Counted from the stretch's first letter, positions 43,215 to 52,784 are shown. The stretch is DNA of 64,000 bases from Actinomadura alba (GCF_014323705.1 NZ_JABVEC010000003.1:248001-312000); one strand, 5' to 3'. Notes: generated by a model from the letters alone, not told the origin. Translations and numbers: made by a program.

Positions 43215-44702
43215 ATGTCCCCCACCGCACCTCCCGCCTCCCGATCGCGCCGGGCAGCCCTGATCGTGCTCTGCGCCGGGATGCTGATGATCATCCTCGA
43301 CGGCAGCATCGTGACGGTGGCGCTGCCGGCCATCCAGGACGATCTGGGGTTCTCACCGGCCGGCCTGACCTGGACCGTCAACGCGTACATGATCGCTTTT
43401 GGCGGGCTGCTGCTACTCGCCGGACGGCTCGGCGATCTGATCGGCCACAAGCGCATGTTCATCGCGGGCCTGCTGCTGTTCACCACCGCCTCACTGCTGT
43501 GCGGACTGTCCACCGGCCCGGAGATGCTGATCGCCGCACGGTTCGTCCAGGGCATCGGCGGAGCGATGGCCTCCGCGGTGAGCCTGGGAATGATCGTCAC
43601 GCTGTTCCCCGAACCGCATGAGCGCGGCAAGGCGATCGGCGCCTTCAGTTTCGTCGGGGCCACGGGCGCCTCGATCGGTCAGGTCCTCGGCGGCATCCTC
43701 ACCGAGGCCATCGGCTGGCACTGGATCTTCTTCATCAACCTGCCGATCGGCGTCGCGGCCGCCGTCCTGGCCCTGCGGGTGCTGGACTCCGACCGGGGAC
43801 GCGGGCTGCGCGCCGGGGCCGACGCCCTGGGCGCCCTCCTGGTCACCGCCGGGCTGATGCTCGGCGTCTACACGATCGTCGAGACCGGGCGCCACGGCTG
43901 GGGCTCAGCCCGCACGCTCGGCCTGGCCGCCCTCGCGATCCTGCTGCTCACCGCCTTCGTCGTACGCCAGGCCACGGCAGCCACCCCCCTCCTGCCGCTG
44001 CGCATGTTCCGGTCACGGAACGTCTCGGGGGCCAACCTCATCCAGATCCTGCTGATCTCCGCCGCCTTCGGGTTCCAGATCCTCGTCGCCCTCTACATGC
44101 AGAACGTGCTCGGCTACGGCGCCCTGCGCACCGGCCTGGCGCTGCTCCCCGCGGCAATGACGATCGGCGCGGTGTCCCTCGGCCTCTCGGCCCGGCTCAA
44201 CGCGCGCTTCGGCGAACGCACCATGCTGCTCGCGGGGCTCGTCCTGGTCGCGGCGGGGCTCAGCCTGCTCACCCGCCTGCCGGTCGAGGCCGACTACGTC
44301 GTGCACCTGCTGCCGACCATGCTCCTCGTCGGCGGGTTCGGCCTGGCCATATCGGCGCTCACCTCCCTCGGGATGTCGGGTGCCGGCCCCGGCGACGCCG
44401 GCGTCGCCTCCGGTCTCTTCAACACCACCCAGCAGGTCGGCGGTGCGCTCGGCGTCGCGGTGCTGTCCACGCTGGCCGCCACGCGCACCGAGGACCTGCT
44501 CGCCGACGGGCACGGCACCGCGTCGGCGCTGACCGGCGGGTACCACCTCGCCTTCGGCATCGGCGCGGGCCTGGCCGTCGCCGGGTTCGTCCTGGCCGCC
44601 ACCGTCCTGCGGCAGCCGGGAGCCTCCGCCGGCCCGCAAGCGCCCGAGGCGGCCGCCACCGAGGAGACCACCAGGGAGCCGGCGTGCCCCACCCCGGCGT
44701 GA
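43215..44702 (+). CDS. MFS transporter, DHA2 (EmrB/QacA) family
   Basis: A 495-residue, 14-helix exporter. Motif D1-like LDGSIVTVALPAIQDDL lies in helix 1, TWTVNAYMIAFGGLLLLAGRLGDLIGHKR contains motif A, and GATGASIGQVLGGILTEAIGWHWIFFINLPIG (in two pieces) holds antiporter motif C. It probably extrudes toxic compounds with proton exchange. AGGAGAGGA before ATG 43215 decides the start; an in-frame upstream GTG at 43185 lacks one. It follows a MarR gene that likely represses it, and is followed 37 bases later by a PPOX gene, perhaps in the same transcript. Confidence 0.93.
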   Translation: MSPTAPPASRSRRAALIVLCAGMLMIILDGSIVTVALPAIQDDLGFSPAGLTWTVNAYMIAFGGLLLLAGRLGDLIGHKRMFIAGLLLFTTASLLCGLSTGPEMLIAARFVQGIGGAMASAVSLGMIVTLFPEPHERGKAIGAFSFVGATGASIGQVLGGILTEAIGWHWIFFINLPIGVAAAVLALRVLDSDRGRGLRAGADALGALLVTAGLMLGVYTIVETGRHGWGSARTLGLAALAILLLTAFVVRQATAATPLLPLRMFRSRNVSGANLIQILLISAAFGFQILVALYMQNVLGYGALRTGLALLPAAMTIGAVSLGLSARLNARFGERTMLLAGLVLVAAGLSLLTRLPVEADYVVHLLPTMLLVGGFGLAISALTSLGMSGAGPGDAGVASGLFNTTQQVGGALGVAVLSTLAATRTEDLLADGHGTASALTGGYHLAFGIGAGLAVAGFVLAATVLRQPGASAGPQAPEAAATEETTREPACPTPA

Positions 44703-44739
44703 CCCCTCCCCGACTCCCCAAGTACGGCCGGAGCAGAAC

Positions 44740-45255
44740 ATGGAGACGACCGGCATGAGTGGGACATCGACCGGCGAGAACCCCTACGGGCCGGGCAGAG
44801 GCCCCGGCGCCGTGGCCCTCTCAGGCGACGAATTCGCGCGGATGCTCGGTTCGCAGGGCATGGGAGCCCTCGCGACCGTCAAGCGCGACGGCCACCCGCA
44901 CCTCTCGACCGTGGCATACACCTGGAACCCCGAGCAACGTGTCGCGCGCGTCAGCACGACCGCCGAGCGCGTCAAGGTGCGCCACCTGCGCCGGGACCCA
45001 CGCTGTGCCCTGTACGTCTCGAGCGCCGACCACATGTCCTTCGTCGTCGCGGAGGGCCGGGCCGAACTGTCGCCGGTGAGCAGCACGCCCGGCGACGAGA
45101 CCGGGCGTGAACTGCTCGCCATGCACCCGGCCCTCGAGCGGCCGGAGGACACCGCCGCCTTCCTGGCGAACATGGTCGCCGATCAGCGCCTGGTGGTCAG
45201 GTTGCGGGTGTCCCGCCTGTACGGAACCGCGATCGACCTGTCGACCGGGGGATGA
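44740..45255 (+). CDS. PPOX-class F420-dependent oxidoreductase
   Basis: A 171-residue split-barrel flavin/deazaflavin enzyme. MGALATVKRDGHPHLSTVAYTW is the conserved barrel start, VKVRHLRRDPRCALYVSS is the cofactor-phosphate region, and FVVAEGRAEL follows. In actinobacteria such proteins use coenzyme F420 to reduce quinones, biliverdin or drugs. ATG 44740 follows GGAGCAG. Just downstream of the MarR-MFS pair, it may belong to one detoxification unit: one enzyme modifies, one pump exports. Confidence 0.88.
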   Translation: METTGMSGTSTGENPYGPGRGPGAVALSGDEFARMLGSQGMGALATVKRDGHPHLSTVAYTWNPEQRVARVSTTAERVKVRHLRRDPRCALYVSSADHMSFVVAEGRAELSPVSSTPGDETGRELLAMHPALERPEDTAAFLANMVADQRLVVRLRVSRLYGTAIDLSTGG

Positions 45256-45296
45256 CCCTTCGGCCCGGCGTCACGCTCACGATGTCGCGCACGGTG

Positions 45297-46130
45297 TCAG
45301 GACCACGCGCCGGCGGCCGCGGCGCGTGCGACGTAGACGTCGAAGTCCACCGGGTCGCGGCCGAGCACCCGCCGTACTCCGTCGACCGGCTCGGCGGTGT
45401 GGCCCTCGCGATGCAGGGCGAACAGCGCGTCGAGGGCCTTGACCACCGGCTCGGGAAGGCCCTGGGCGCGCAGTTCGTCGCGGTACTCCCCCGGCGTCAG
45501 CTCCACGTACCGGAGCGACCGGCCGGCCGCACGCCCGATCGTCTCGACCGCCGCGCCGAAGGTCAGGGAGCGCGGGCCGGACAGCTCGTACACCTCTCCG
45601 GCGTGCCCGTCCCTCGTCAGCAGGGTCGCCGCGACCTCCGCGATGTCCTCGACGTCGATGAACGGCTCGGGCGTGGAGCCCATCGGCAGCGCGAGGCGGC
45701 CGGACCTCAGCGGCTCGTGCCAGAGGTCCTCGTCGAAGTTCTGGTTGAAGTTGTTCGGCCGGATGATCGTCCATTCGGCGCCGGAGTCGCGCACGGCCTG
45801 CTCCGCCACCACCATGCCCTCGCCGAAGTCGTCGCCGACAAGCTCGATGCCCCGTCCGGACAGCACCACGAAGCGACCCGTACCCGCCTTCACCGCCCGC
45901 TCAACGAAGTCGTGGATCGGCGCGGGGTCGTCCGGGGCGACGAGGTAGACCGCCGAGACGCCTTGGAGAGCGGTCTCCCACCCGGCCGGCCGCGACCAGT
46001 CGAACGGCACCTCGCCGGACCGGGACGCCGCCCGTACCGTCTCGCCCGCCGCACGCAGCCGCGGGACCAGCCGGCGCCCGGTCTTGCCCGTCGCTCCCAG
46101 CACCAGGATCTCTTTCGCATGATTCGTCAT
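45297..46130 (-). CDS. NmrA-like NAD(P)-binding Rossmann-fold protein
   Basis: A 277-residue atypical short-chain dehydrogenase. The dinucleotide motif is LVLGATGKTGRRLV (G-x-x-G-x-x-G), with FVVLSGRGIEL and WTIIRPNNFNQNF in the next strands; the catalytic Tyr-x-x-x-Lys of classic SDRs is absent, as in NmrA and quinone-oxidoreductase-2 relatives. It may act as a redox sensor or quinone reductase. ATG 46130 (GTG 46136 also possible). Ninety bases away a divergent AraC gene likely regulates it. Confidence 0.88.
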   Translation of the reverse strand: MTNHAKEILVLGATGKTGRRLVPRLRAAGETVRAASRSGEVPFDWSRPAGWETALQGVSAVYLVAPDDPAPIHDFVERAVKAGTGRFVVLSGRGIELVGDDFGEGMVVAEQAVRDSGAEWTIIRPNNFNQNFDEDLWHEPLRSGRLALPMGSTPEPFIDVEDIAEVAATLLTRDGHAGEVYELSGPRSLTFGAAVETIGRAAGRSLRYVELTPGEYRDELRAQGLPEPVVKALDALFALHREGHTAEPVDGVRRVLGRDPVDFDVYVARAAAAGAWS

Positions 46131-46219
46131 GACCACGAGTCAACCGGCCAGGAGCGGGGTGGGACATGGCCGTTCGTTCGCCGGTCATGTCCGATCGTCC
46201 GGCCGCCTATCGTGGCGCT

Positions 46220-47197
46220 ATGGACCCCTTCGACGATCTTCTTCGCGGCGTACGCGGCGACGGCGCCGTCTTCGGCAGATCGGTGCTGTCGCCGCCGTGG
46301 GCGCTGCGGTTCACCGACGGCGCGTCCCTGACACTGTGCGTACCGCTGCGCGGCGAGGGCTGGATCGGCCGAGAAGGAGAGGGGAAGCCGCGGCCGCTAC
46401 GGCTGGGCGAAGTGGCGGTGGTCCGTGGTCCGGAGCCCTTCATCTTCTCCGACGAGCCCTTCATCCCCGGCGAGCCCTTGGCGGCCGGCGAGCCGAGGGC
46501 GGCCGCGCCGGCGAGGACGCCGCGGGACGTGCGGTGCGGCGGCGCGGGCCTGGACGAGCCGGACGCGGACCTGACGGGTCGTACGGTGCTCTTGGCCGGG
46601 GCGTACCACGTGAGGGGCGAGGTGGCCCGGCGGCTGCTGCGGGTGCTGCCGTCCTTGGTGCTCATACCGGACGACGACGACTGCGCCCCGCTGCGCGACT
46701 ATCTGGAGGCACAGCTCATCAGGCCTCGGCCGGGCCGGCAGATCGTGCTGGACCGCCTGCTGGACTGGCTGCTGGTGTGCACGCTGCGGGACTGGTTCGA
46801 CCGGCCCGAGGCCGCCCCTCCCGCGTGGTACCGCGCGCTGGTCGACGACGTGGTGGGCCCGGTGCTGCGCGCCATGCACGACGCGCCCGGCCGGCCGTGG
46901 ACGCTCGCCTCCCTGGCCACCGAGGCGGCGGTGTCGCGGACCACGCTGGCCAAACGGTTCACCGAGCTCGTGGGCGAACCGCCACTCGCCTACCTGGCGG
47001 AGTGGCGGATGGCGCTGGCCGCCGACCTGCTGGCCGAGTCGCCCGCGACGGTCGCCGCCGTGGCGCAACAGGTGGGGTACGCCGACGCGTTCGGCTTCAG
47101 CGCGGCCTTCAAGCGGCTCCGGGGCGTCAGCCCCAGCGAATACCGGGACGCGGCTAGGATTCCCGGTCTCGACGGCGGGTCTCGCCTACTGGTGTGA
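46220..47197 (+). CDS. AraC family regulator with cupin-like sensor domain
   Basis: A 325-residue regulator. The N-terminal 200 residues resemble the cupin_6 domain (SPPWALRFTDGASLTLCVPL, RLGEVAVVRGPEPFIFSD). The C-terminal AraC domain (about 220-315) has LATEAAVSRTTLAKRFTEL as the first helix-turn-helix and VAQQVGYADAFGFSAAFKRL with VSPSEYR as the second. An acidic and Ala-rich segment lies within the cupin part. It is divergent from the NmrA-like gene, which is the probable target. ATG 46220 begins the conserved domain. Confidence 0.9.
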   Translation: MDPFDDLLRGVRGDGAVFGRSVLSPPWALRFTDGASLTLCVPLRGEGWIGREGEGKPRPLRLGEVAVVRGPEPFIFSDEPFIPGEPLAAGEPRAAAPARTPRDVRCGGAGLDEPDADLTGRTVLLAGAYHVRGEVARRLLRVLPSLVLIPDDDDCAPLRDYLEAQLIRPRPGRQIVLDRLLDWLLVCTLRDWFDRPEAAPPAWYRALVDDVVGPVLRAMHDAPGRPWTLASLATEAAVSRTTLAKRFTELVGEPPLAYLAEWRMALAADLLAESPATVAAVAQQVGYADAFGFSAAFKRLRGVSPSEYRDAARIPGLDGGSRLLV

Positions 47198-47303
47198 AGC
47201 TGAAGCCGCTGACGAAATCCGCGGCCCCGCACCGGGCGGCCGGCAGGACGGGCCAGGCACGCTACACCGGTCCCGCGCCACAGCGGCGTGGGACCGGGGC
47301 CGA

Positions 47304-47337
47304 GGGCATTCCGCCGCTGTACGGCGGCGGAATGCCC
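47304..47337 (-). terminator. Terminator between araC-like and fusA2 genes
   Basis: A perfect 13-bp stem GGGCATTCCGCCG / CGGCGGAATGCCC with an 8-base loop lies six bases beyond the EF-G stop. A second imperfect hairpin around 47269-47295 (GGTCCC...GGGACC) may end the AraC message. Confidence 0.8.
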
Positions 47338-47342
47338 CCAGG

Positions 47343-49436
47343 TCACGCCTTGGCGATGATCGCCTCGACCAGGTTGCGCGGAACCTCGGCGTGCGAGTCG
47401 AACTGCATCGAGTAGCTCGCCCGGCCCGACGTCTGACTACGGAGATCGCCGACATAGCCGAACATCTCCGACAGCGGCACCAGCCCCTGGACGATCCGGG
47501 CACCGGCCCGTTCGTCCATGGCCTGGATATGGCCGCGACGCGCGTTCAGGTCGCCGATGACCTCACCCAGGTAGCCGTCGGGCGTGGTGACCTCCACGGC
47601 CATCACCGGTTCCAGGAGGACCGGCGAGGCCCGGCGGGCGGCTTCCTTGAACACGTGGAAGCCGGCCTGCCGGAACGCGAGCTCGGAGGAGTCCTGTTCG
47701 TGGAAGGCGCCGTCGAGAAGCGTGACGCGTACGCCCGCCATCTCGTAGCCGGCCAGGATGCCGAATCGCATCGCATCCTGGCAGCCGGCGTCCACCGAAG
47801 GGATGAACTCCTTCGGCACACGGCCGCCGGTGACCTTGTTCACGAACTCGTAGCCCTCCGCGATCGGTTCGATCGAGATCTGAACCTTGGCGAACTGCCC
47901 CTTGCCTCCCGTCTGCTTCTTGTGCGTGTAGTCGACCTTCTCGACCGGTCTCCGGATGGTCTCGCGGTAGGCGACCCGGGGCCGGCCGACGTCCGCCTCG
48001 ACCCCGAACTCGCGCTCCATCCGGTCGACGACGATCTCCAGGTGCAGCTCGCCCATCCCGCCGATCACGGTCTGGCCGGTCTCCTCGTCGGTGTGCACCT
48101 GGAACGAGGGGTCCTCCTCGGCGAGCCGCTGGATCGCCAGGCGAAGCCGTTCCCCGTTCCCACGGGACCTGGCCTCGATGGCCACCTCGATGACCGGCGT
48201 CGGGAAGTCCATGGACTCCAGGACCACCGGGTCACGGTCGTCGCACAGCGTCTCGCCGGTCGTGGTCTGTTTCAGCCCCATGACCGCGACGATGTCGCCC
48301 GCGCCCGCGGATCCCATCTCCTGCCGCTTGGCGGCGTGCATGCGGTAGATCTTGCCGACCCGCTCCTTCCTGCCCTTCACCGAGTTGAGCACCGCGGCGC
48401 CCGACTCCAGGCGGCCGGAGTAGATCCGGACGAAGGTCAGCTTGCCCAGGTGCGGATCAGTCATGATCTTGAAAGCCAGCGCGGCCAACGGCTCGTCGTC
48501 GGACGGTCTGCGCGTGACACCCCTCTCGCCGTCGACGGCGCCGACGTCGAGCGGGGACGGCAGGTAGCGCACCACCGCGTCGAGCAGGGGCTGAACGCCC
48601 TTGTTCTTGAACGCGGTGCCGCAGACCACCGGTGTGACCGTGGTGCCCTTCGACCGGCCGGACGCGATGGTGACCCGCCGGATCACCGCATGGAGCCCTT
48701 CCTCGGACGGCTCCAGACCGTCCGCGTACAGCCGCATGGTCTCCTCGTCGTGCTCGGCGACCGCCGCCAGGAGCCTGCCGCGCCACTTTTCCGCCGCCTC
48801 GACGTGCGTGTCCGGGATGTCGACGACGTCATAGGCCTCGCCGAGTTCCGCCTCGGCGGACCACACGTACGCCTTCATCCGGACCAGATCGACGACGCCG
48901 GTGAAACCGGCCTCGGCTCCGATCGGCAACTGCAGGACCAGCGGGACCACGCCGAGCCGGTCGACCATCATGTCGACGCAGCGGTGGAAGTCGGCGCCGG
49001 CACGGTCGAGCTTGTTGACGAAGCAGATCCGCGGGACGCCGTACTTGTCGGCCTGACGCCAGACCGTCTCGGACTGCGGCTCCACCCCGGCGACCCCGTC
49101 GAACACCGTCACGGCACCGTCGAGCACCCGCAGGCATCGCTCCACCTCGACGGTGAAGTCGACATGGCCAGGGGTGTCGATGATGTTGACGGTGTGTTCG
49201 GCGCCGTCGACCGGCCAGTGGCAGGTCGTCGCCGCCGACGTGATCGTGATGCCGCGTTCCCGCTCCTGGGCCATGTGGTCCATGGCGGTGTTTCCCTGGT
49301 GGACTTCACCGATCTTGTAGGAGACACCGGTGTAGAACAGGATGCGCTCGGTGGTCGTCGTCTTGCCCGCGTCGATGTGCGCCATGATCCCGATATTGCG
49401 GACCTTGGCCAGATCCAGTCGGGTGATGGTGACCAT
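47343..49436 (-). CDS. Elongation factor G (solitary copy, probable FusA2)
   Basis: A 697-residue translational GTPase that drives ribosome translocation or recycling. G1 is [13 protein letters not shown], the switch I region is [15 protein letters not shown]3 is [15 protein letters not shown]4 is NKLDRAGAD. Domain IV contains [18 protein letters not shown] and the C-terminus has [17 protein letters not shown]. All conserved parts are intact. No rpsL, rpsG or tuf is adjacent, so this is probably a second EF-G beside the str-operon copy; such paralogues can act in recycling or fusidic-acid tolerance. ATG 49436 follows AAAGGA. Two 11-bp direct repeats lie about 100 bases upstream. Confidence 0.93.
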   Translation of the reverse strand: MVTITRLDLAKVRNIGIMAHIDAGKTTTTERILFYTGVSYKIGEVHQGNTAMDHMAQERERGITITSAATTCHWPVDGAEHTVNIIDTPGHVDFTVEVERCLRVLDGAVTVFDGVAGVEPQSETVWRQADKYGVPRICFVNKLDRAGADFHRCVDMMVDRLGVVPLVLQLPIGAEAGFTGVVDLVRMKAYVWSAEAELGEAYDVVDIPDTHVEAAEKWRGRLLAAVAEHDEETMRLYADGLEPSEEGLHAVIRRVTIASGRSKGTTVTPVVCGTAFKNKGVQPLLDAVVRYLPSPLDVGAVDGERGVTRRPSDDEPLAALAFKIMTDPHLGKLTFVRIYSGRLESGAAVLNSVKGRKERVGKIYRMHAAKRQEMGSAGAGDIVAVMGLKQTTTGETLCDDRDPVVLESMDFPTPVIEVAIEARSRGNGERLRLAIQRLAEEDPSFQVHTDEETGQTVIGGMGELHLEIVVDRMEREFGVEADVGRPRVAYRETIRRPVEKVDYTHKKQTGGKGQFAKVQISIEPIAEGYEFVNKVTGGRVPKEFIPSVDAGCQDAMRFGILAGYEMAGVRVTLLDGAFHEQDSSELAFRQAGFHVFKEAARRASPVLLEPVMAVEVTTPDGYLGEVIGDLNARRGHIQAMDERAGARIVQGLVPLSEMFGYVGDLRSQTSGRASYSMQFDSHAEVPRNLVEAIIAKA

Positions 49437-49533
49437 GGGGGCGGTCCTTTCTCTGCTCGATGGGGTTCGACGACCGGCCGTACTCGGCCACGAGTATCGA
49501 ATGCCCGCGCGAAATGCGCATGTCATTTATGGA

Positions 49534-49562
49534 CCTATCGCCGGTTATAGGCCTATCGCCGG
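49534..49562 (-). promoter_or_regulatory. Two 11-bp direct repeats upstream of fusA2
   Basis: CCTATCGCCGG occurs at 49534-49544 and 49552-49562, 18 bases apart, in the gap between fusA2 and the small membrane gene. The second copy is close to the stop of that gene. They could be operator sites. Confidence 0.35.
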
Positions 49563-49578
49563 CGAGTACTGGGCCGGT

Positions 49579-49995
49579 TCAGACGGCCTTCGGCGTCTGA
49601 CCGATGGCCTCGACGACGGCGTCCCACTCCTCGGCGTGCGACATCCACCGGCTGACCGGCAGCTTCTTGCGCTTGCCGCCTGCTCGTACAAGGACGATCC
49701 GTTTCCCCTCCACGATGAGGGTGTCCTCGCCCGCCCCCCGGAACGAGCGACGGGTGCCGATCGGGGCGATCACCTCGAGCGTCCGAGTGTGGGTGGTGTA
49801 GGTGAAGTACGTGCGGCCGAGCAAGAGCGCGCCGAGCACGATGAACAGCGCACTGAGCAACAAGTTGATCAATGAGCCGGGCACAAGCAGCCCGAGCGGG
49901 AAGTTGATCAAGCCGAGCGCGAGGAACAGCCCTGCGAACGGCCGGTTGTAGCGGACCGGCAGGGTGGCACGGGGAGGGCGGGGAGGAGTGGACAT
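49579..49995 (-). CDS. Small membrane protein with PH-like cytoplasmic part
   Basis: A 138-residue protein. Two helices, FAGLFLALGLINFPLGLLV and INLLLSALFIVLGALLLG, are followed by a beta-rich soluble part (TRTLEVIAPIGTRRSF, IVLVRAGGKRKKLPV) and a final amphipathic helix (EEWDAVVEAIGQ), the shape of small bacterial PH-like membrane proteins. ATG 49995 has AAAGGACC upstream. It is co-oriented with the EF-G gene 142 bases later, with possible operators between. Function unknown. Confidence 0.7.
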   Translation of the reverse strand: MSTPPRPPRATLPVRYNRPFAGLFLALGLINFPLGLLVPGSLINLLLSALFIVLGALLLGRTYFTYTTHTRTLEVIAPIGTRRSFRGAGEDTLIVEGKRIVLVRAGGKRKKLPVSRWMSHAEEWDAVVEAIGQTPKAV

Positions 49996-50169
49996 GATCG
50001 GGTCCTTTCGTCGCCGACCATGATTGTCCACTCGCCCGCGAGGTGGCGGTGGGCACCGGCGGCCGGTTCCGGCCTGCGGGATGCAGGTCCAGCGTCCATC
50101 CACCACCGCCCCACCACGACCGGCCCGGCCTCAATGAAGGGGTGCACCTCGCCGACACACCCTCGTCAT

Positions 50170-51192
50170 TCACTCCTGCCTAGGCATCCGCCGGTGTTTT
50201 GATTCCCGGTATGCGTCCACGGCCTTGCGGGAGCTGCGCCATATCCCATCGTGTCCCTGAAACGCCTCCAACCGCCCGCGCTGTGCCGCCTGTCGGAGGG
50301 CAGGGAGCGAGAACTCCTCATCGACGAGCGCTGCAAGGGGAACCATGCGGGCCGGTCCTGCCACGTTGGGCACGATGAAACGGTTCAGGTTGTCATGCAT
50401 CGCCCGTGCGATCAGCTCACCCAGCGATCCGGGGTCGCCGACGTCCGCTCGCTGCATCGCCATCAGGTATGCGTCTCGCTGCTTCTTGAAGATGATCACG
50501 GGCGGGTATCCCAAGCGCACCAAGATCAGGTTGAGGACCAGCCGGCCGGTTCGGCCGTTCCCGTCAATGAAGGGGTGCACCTGCTCGAAGGTGTTGTGCA
50601 ACCGCGCGAGGCGCTCCGTAAGAGGCTGGCCATCGCCGTCTGCACCAGCTTCCTTGCCCAGCAGGCAGACCTGCCCGATCCACTCCTCCAAGCGAGCCGG
50701 GACGAGCGGCCAGGCTGGCGGCACCATGCCAGCGGAGAACGGCTGTATGTCATGTTCTCGGAAGTTCCCTGGCGACTCACGCTTGGTGGCATCAGGATGC
50801 GGCGCGACGTCCCAAACGGGCGTCATGGCCATGTGATGGATCTGACGCACCTCCCCGACCGTCAGGAGTCTTCCGTCGTGCCAATCCCCGGGCTCGAGCG
50901 CCTGCCGGTAGACCCATCGCGCGGCATCGGCATATCCACGGACCTCGTTGTACTCCTTCAAAGACTTCGCGCCGACGGCCCGCCCTTGATCCAACAGCAG
51001 CTGCACCTCGCGCAGCACCAGCGTGTTCCCTTCGAGGGCGGTCGAGTGATGAGCCTCCAGATGCCAGATGTCGTCCCAAATCGCCCGTGCCTCACGTGGG
51101 TCCGGCAGACCGCCGTACCTTTGGTCCAGCTCGGCCAGAGCCTTGTCGAGCCGCTGGTACACGACCGCTCTGCTCGGTCGTCCCCTGCCCAC
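50170..51192 (-). CDS. Fic/DOC family protein, class II (auto-inhibited)
   Basis: A 340-residue enzyme that probably AMPylates a protein target. The catalytic motif HPFIDGNGRTGR is complete, with the essential His. The N-terminal HSTALEGN matches the inhibitory [S/T]-x-x-x-E-[G/N] motif, so inhibition is built in and no separate antitoxin is required. The C-terminus (LAALVDEEFSLPALRQAAQRG) is a likely winged-helix DNA-binding segment. The GTG at 51192 follows GGAGG with six bases between; the ATG at 51207 overlaps that ribosome-binding site and is rejected. It sits in an accessory stretch between fusA2 and nrdJ. Confidence 0.93.
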   Translation of the reverse strand: MGRGRPSRAVVYQRLDKALAELDQRYGGLPDPREARAIWDDIWHLEAHHSTALEGNTLVLREVQLLLDQGRAVGAKSLKEYNEVRGYADAARWVYRQALEPGDWHDGRLLTVGEVRQIHHMAMTPVWDVAPHPDATKRESPGNFREHDIQPFSAGMVPPAWPLVPARLEEWIGQVCLLGKEAGADGDGQPLTERLARLHNTFEQVHPFIDGNGRTGRLVLNLILVRLGYPPVIIFKKQRDAYLMAMQRADVGDPGSLGELIARAMHDNLNRFIVPNVAGPARMVPLAALVDEEFSLPALRQAAQRGRLEAFQGHDGIWRSSRKAVDAYRESKHRRMPRQE

Positions 51193-51367
51193 GTCACACC
51201 TCCACATCTAATGGCCGACCGCGCGACAGAACGGCCTCGACAAGTTGATAACTCATCCTAGGAGCTAATTAAACTTATCAAGTAGCAGGATCGGCAGGGA
51301 GCAGGAAGGTCATCATCCAGGTATGACCGGATCGCCATCCCTGGCACAGCCTCAGGGGCAGGACAGA

Positions 51368-51416
51368 AGCGGGGAGCCGATCTCTCGTCGACTCCCCGCT
51401 CTGACCAGGTACTTCA
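51368..51416 (-). terminator. Terminator with CCTGGTCAG box, copy 1
   Basis: Stem AGCGGGGAG / CTCCCCGCT (51368-51376 and 51392-51400). Directly next to it on the upstream side of the transcript lies CTGACCAGGTACTTCA (plus strand, 51401-51416). It ends the minus-strand membrane protein gene. The same box adjoins two other terminators at 52.7 and 54.2 kb. Confidence 0.75.
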
Positions 51417-51452
51417 CACGTTGACGACGCTCAGAACACTGGGGCAGTGCAC

Positions 51453-52520
51453 TCATTCGAGGTGTGCGGTATCCCTCCGAAGCCCTGCCGCCACCGCGGC
51501 ATTCGATCGGGCGGGCCCGCCGGGAGAGGCGGCTGACAGGGTGGCGGCCAGGAGCACCAGACCCACGCCGATGCTCATGGTGTGCTGGAGGACCGCTACG
51601 ACGGGGTATTCGGCGGTCACGTAGTCCCCGGGCCGGATTACGGCCATCGGGAGCTTCCAACCGCTCCAGGCGAACAGCGACCCCGAGGCCGCGAACGCCA
51701 GCGTCATCGGAACCCACAGCGGCAACCGAGCGGGGCTGCGGCGGTTGAGCACCCAGACGCTCCAGCCGCCGATCAGTGCCCACAACCCCGTGCTCCCGTT
51801 CAGCAGCCGCTCGTTGAGGTCCCAATGATCGCGATGAGCGGCGTCGAGGCCGAACATTCCGCCGAACGCCCAGTACAGGCAGAGCAGACCCAGCGCGGCG
51901 GTCGCCGTCATCGCCGGCGGCACGAACTTCGATGGGCGGGCCCGGCCCTCCCCGACCCGGCCCAGAAAGGCAGTCGGCCATCTCTCCCTCATATAGATCG
52001 GAAGAGCCACGGTCAGTCCCACCGCCATCCCGACGAAGCCGATGTTGACGAGGACCGTCTCCCAATCTGGTGCCTGCTCGCCACCGTCGGTCCGGCCACC
52101 GCCCCGGTCGACCCCGATCGCGTCGAGAACCCCGCTGACGACCATGTACGGAAGCATCGGCACCAGGAAGCCACCGCCCACCCAGCCGAAGAAGATCAAC
52201 GGCGGCGCGGGAAGCCGACTGCCCCATCGCTGGGCCAGCGCCAGTCCGAATATGACCCCGGTCGCGGACATCCCCACGGTGACCGTGTTGAGCGCCACCC
52301 ACCCGGCGGTTCCGACGTCCTCCGGCCCACGTCCGAGGAGCGCGGCAACGATCCAGATGACCTTGACCATCAGGTAGAGGGACATGGTCAGCGCCGCCGA
52401 ATAGCCCGCGGCTCTACGGGCGACGCTCCATCGCGAACCGACATTCCACCCGACCGGCAGCGCCTCTCCGGCTGATCCATCTATCACGTGACCCGCCCTC
52501 CGCGCCGGCCGATCCGACAC
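51453..52520 (-). CDS. Polytopic membrane protein of unknown function
   Basis: About 355 residues with roughly eight hydrophobic helices, such as YLMVKVIWIVAALLG, VTVGMSATGVIFGLALA, ALGLLCLYWAFGGMFGLDAA and VAVLQHTMSIGVGLVLLAATLS. An acidic, Gly-rich loop (GVDRGGGRTDGGEQAPDWE) separates the third and fourth helices. No family recognised; the pattern is like uncharacterised actinobacterial integral membrane proteins. GTG 52520 has AAGGA six bases upstream. It is followed by a terminator of the repeated box type. Confidence 0.75.
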   Translation of the reverse strand: MSDRPARRAGHVIDGSAGEALPVGWNVGSRWSVARRAAGYSAALTMSLYLMVKVIWIVAALLGRGPEDVGTAGWVALNTVTVGMSATGVIFGLALAQRWGSRLPAPPLIFFGWVGGGFLVPMLPYMVVSGVLDAIGVDRGGGRTDGGEQAPDWETVLVNIGFVGMAVGLTVALPIYMRERWPTAFLGRVGEGRARPSKFVPPAMTATAALGLLCLYWAFGGMFGLDAAHRDHWDLNERLLNGSTGLWALIGGWSVWVLNRRSPARLPLWVPMTLAFAASGSLFAWSGWKLPMAVIRPGDYVTAEYPVVAVLQHTMSIGVGLVLLAATLSAASPGGPARSNAAVAAGLRRDTAHLE

Positions 52521-52668
52521 CGGCAATCCTTCTGCGGGCGCCGGTCGTAAGGATCCCGCCACGGGATGAATGCCTCGCCGGCCGTTCCCTCGAACGGGGG
52601 ATCACAAGATCACCTACAGGCGCGAGCAGCCGACCGCATCAGCTGCAACAAAATTCGGGAGAAGGCCG

Positions 52669-52717
52669 AAGCGGGTACCGGCACATTGCCGATACCCGCT
52701 TCTGACCAGGGACTTCA
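52669..52717 (-). terminator. Terminator with CCTGGTCAG box, copy 2
   Basis: Stem AAGCGGGTA / TACCCGCTT (52669-52677 and 52693-52701), directly followed on the plus strand by CTGACCAGGGACTTCA (52702-52717). Thirty-seven bases from the box start, ACTGGTGCAGTGCACTTATTCG matches copy 1 at the same spacing. It ends the minus-strand ORFan. Confidence 0.75.
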
Positions 52718-52784
52718 CTCCTGAGCGGTAGTTGTTCTACTGGTGCAGTGCACTTATTCGGAGAGTGCGGCATTCCTGGAGTGA

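Noticed and set aside
47391..49550. 719-codon plus-strand frame opposite the EF-G gene
   Set aside because: Antisense shadow produced by high-GC codon bias.
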